From: an uncultured Akkermansia sp.
GTDB taxonomy: Bacteria > Verrucomicrobiota > Verrucomicrobiia > Verrucomicrobiales > Akkermansiaceae
Reading direction: 5' to 3'
NCBI GenBank assembly: GCA_904502165.1
Contig: CAJGDB010000082.1
Location: forward strand, 1-8,324
Length of the DNA stretch: 8,324 nucleotides
Part shown: positions 7,824 through 8,324 of the stretch, in pieces
How positions within the stretch are numbered: the stretch's first letter is position 1
Layout of the letters: each line of letters opens with the position of its first letter
The notes under the pieces: model-generated
Told to the model about the DNA's origin: nothing
Seen by the model: the letters and a program-made list of their open reading frames with translations, nothing else
Databases searched by the model: none
Position numbers and translations under genes: made by a program

Positions 7824-8174
7824 ATGACGCATTTTATCGAGCGTTACTCTGCACAAGTTAAGTATGACCCGGCTCGCCAATACGAAGTGCTGGTGGTCGG
7901 CACTAGCGACCAGCCGGCATGTGATAAAGGAATCGGCGAGTTTGCCCTTCACAGCTGTGATTTCCGCCTGTATTATTACAATATCTGCGAGAATGCAAAG
8001 AAACGCATGCACAGCTATTTCAATCAATTAAAGTCATCTACCCCTGCCCCCCACAGGCAAAATTCTTTTCTACTGTCATTCCGTCATTGCGTCACTGAGA
8101 CCATGCCGGGAAAGAGGAACCCGCCATTTGAAGCAAAAGCAAAAACGCTCAGCAGCGGTTGTTACCATTGCTGA
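7824..8174 (+). CDS. Doubtful plus-strand ORF, 116 codons, unrecognised
   Basis: The ORF starts at an ATG (7824) with no Shine-Dalgarno, and its last codons run into the terminator hairpin of the right-hand gene. Its first 70 or so codons look fairly protein-like, for example a predicted strand YEVLVVG and a Tyr- and Cys-containing stretch around LYYYN. The later part (STPAPHRQNSF onward) does not. It overlaps the upstream region of the giant gene on the opposite strand. It may be a remnant of a decayed gene or chance. I recognise no family. Confidence 0.2.
   Translation: MTHFIERYSAQVKYDPARQYEVLVVGTSDQPACDKGIGEFALHSCDFRLYYYNICENAKKRMHSYFNQLKSSTPAPHRQNSFLLSFRHCVTETMPGKRNPPFEAKAKTLSSGCYHC
8073..8096. 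repeat. Three tandem GTCA octamers
   Basis: CTGTCATT, CCGTCATT and GCGTCACT follow one another at an exact period of 8 bp with an invariant GTCA core. This could be a small array of protein-binding half-sites about 350 nt upstream of the giant gene, or a simple-sequence accident. Confidence 0.4.
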
Positions 8175-8182
8175 GCCTTTTT
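8141..8182. terminator. Bidirectional intrinsic terminator after the right-hand membrane gene
   Basis: GCTCAGCA (8147-8154) pairs with TGCTGAGC (8169-8176). A further GGT/ACC stem sits inside and is capped by TGTT. The stem is flanked by AAAAA (8141-8145) and TTTTT (8178-8182), so it can terminate on either strand. On the minus strand it begins about 18 nt after the stop codon at 8195, which fits the end of the membrane-protein gene. Confidence 0.75.
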
Positions 8183-8194
8183 ACGGCTCTTCTG

Positions 8195-8324
8195 CTAGTT
8201 TTGTGGGATGAATCCCCAGATAACGAAAAACGAGAACGGAAAAATATCAGCAAAAGGTAGAAAAACATTGAGCATGGAGGAGATAACTCCTACCATGCCC
8301 AGTGTTATGTATTTGAAGTACTTG
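8195..8324 (-). CDS. C-terminal end of an unidentified integral membrane protein (partial)
   Basis: A minus-strand frame enters from the right edge and ends at TAG (8197-8195), giving 42 visible residues that begin KYFKYITLGMVGVISS and end in VIWGFIPQN. It holds two hydrophobic segments (about visible residues 6-22 and 27-39), separated by a short LPFAD turn, and a short polar tail. This is typical of the last two membrane helices of an inner-membrane protein. A terminator follows within 20 nt, which supports a real gene end. The family cannot be told from this fragment. The first complete visible codon is 8323-8321, and the gene continues beyond the window. Confidence 0.72.
   Translation of the reverse strand, partial: KYFKYITLGMVGVISSMLNVFLPFADIFPFSFFVIWGFIPQN

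Noticed and set aside
7788..8027. 79-codon minus-strand ORF upstream of the giant gene
   Set aside because: It has no ribosome site or recognisable family, and it overlaps the candidate promoter of the giant gene. I judge it a chance ORF.
1..8324. CRISPR arrays, tRNA or rRNA genes and insertion sequences
   Set aside because: I saw no regularly spaced identical repeats, cloverleaf, rRNA-like sequence, transposase-like ORF or terminal inverted repeats with target duplications.

Overview
The window is almost filled by one very large minus-strand gene, from a start at 7725 to a stop at 349. It encodes a 2458-residue exported protein: an N-terminal signal peptide, long arrays of short Gly/Ser/Thr/Leu-rich beta-strand repeats of the beta-solenoid (autotransporter-passenger-like) kind, and a C-terminal PEP-CTERM-type sorting tail. 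That tail has a VPEP motif, a short Leu/Ala-rich hydrophobic run and RRRR, a form typical of Verrucomicrobiota and especially of Akkermansia giant surface proteins. Moderately high GC, sparse gene packing and a start without Shine-Dalgarno fit that assignment. The genus call is inference from protein style, not from a marker gene.

Layout, left to right. Positions 1-348 hold no convincing gene. They contain a perfect 14-bp hairpin at 8-40, an unexplained stretch at 46-200 with a long-range inverted repeat, and a good minus-strand terminator at 201-244 that ends the giant gene about 105 nt after its stop. A further 8-bp hairpin lies in the 3' UTR. Positions 349-7725 are the giant gene. Positions 7726-8145 are its upstream region, with a weak promoter candidate whose spacer contains a run of seven G/C, an operator-like palindrome, one doubtful plus-strand ORF and a small octamer array. 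Positions 8195-8324 are the last 42 codons of a second minus-strand gene, an unidentified integral membrane protein, followed by its own terminator at 8141-8182.

The two minus-strand genes are probably separate transcription units, because a terminator and about 350 nt of AT-richer DNA lie between them. The most unusual biology is inside the giant protein. A recurring module can be traced by two signatures (LGxVxGxGxLxLG, then FEGxL 22-27 residues later). The solenoid is also interrupted at residues 1814-1950 by an acidic linker, a hydrophobic helical hairpin with a Lys-rich turn, and a poly-Asp run. This suggests a membrane-associated hinge between two extracytoplasmic parts.
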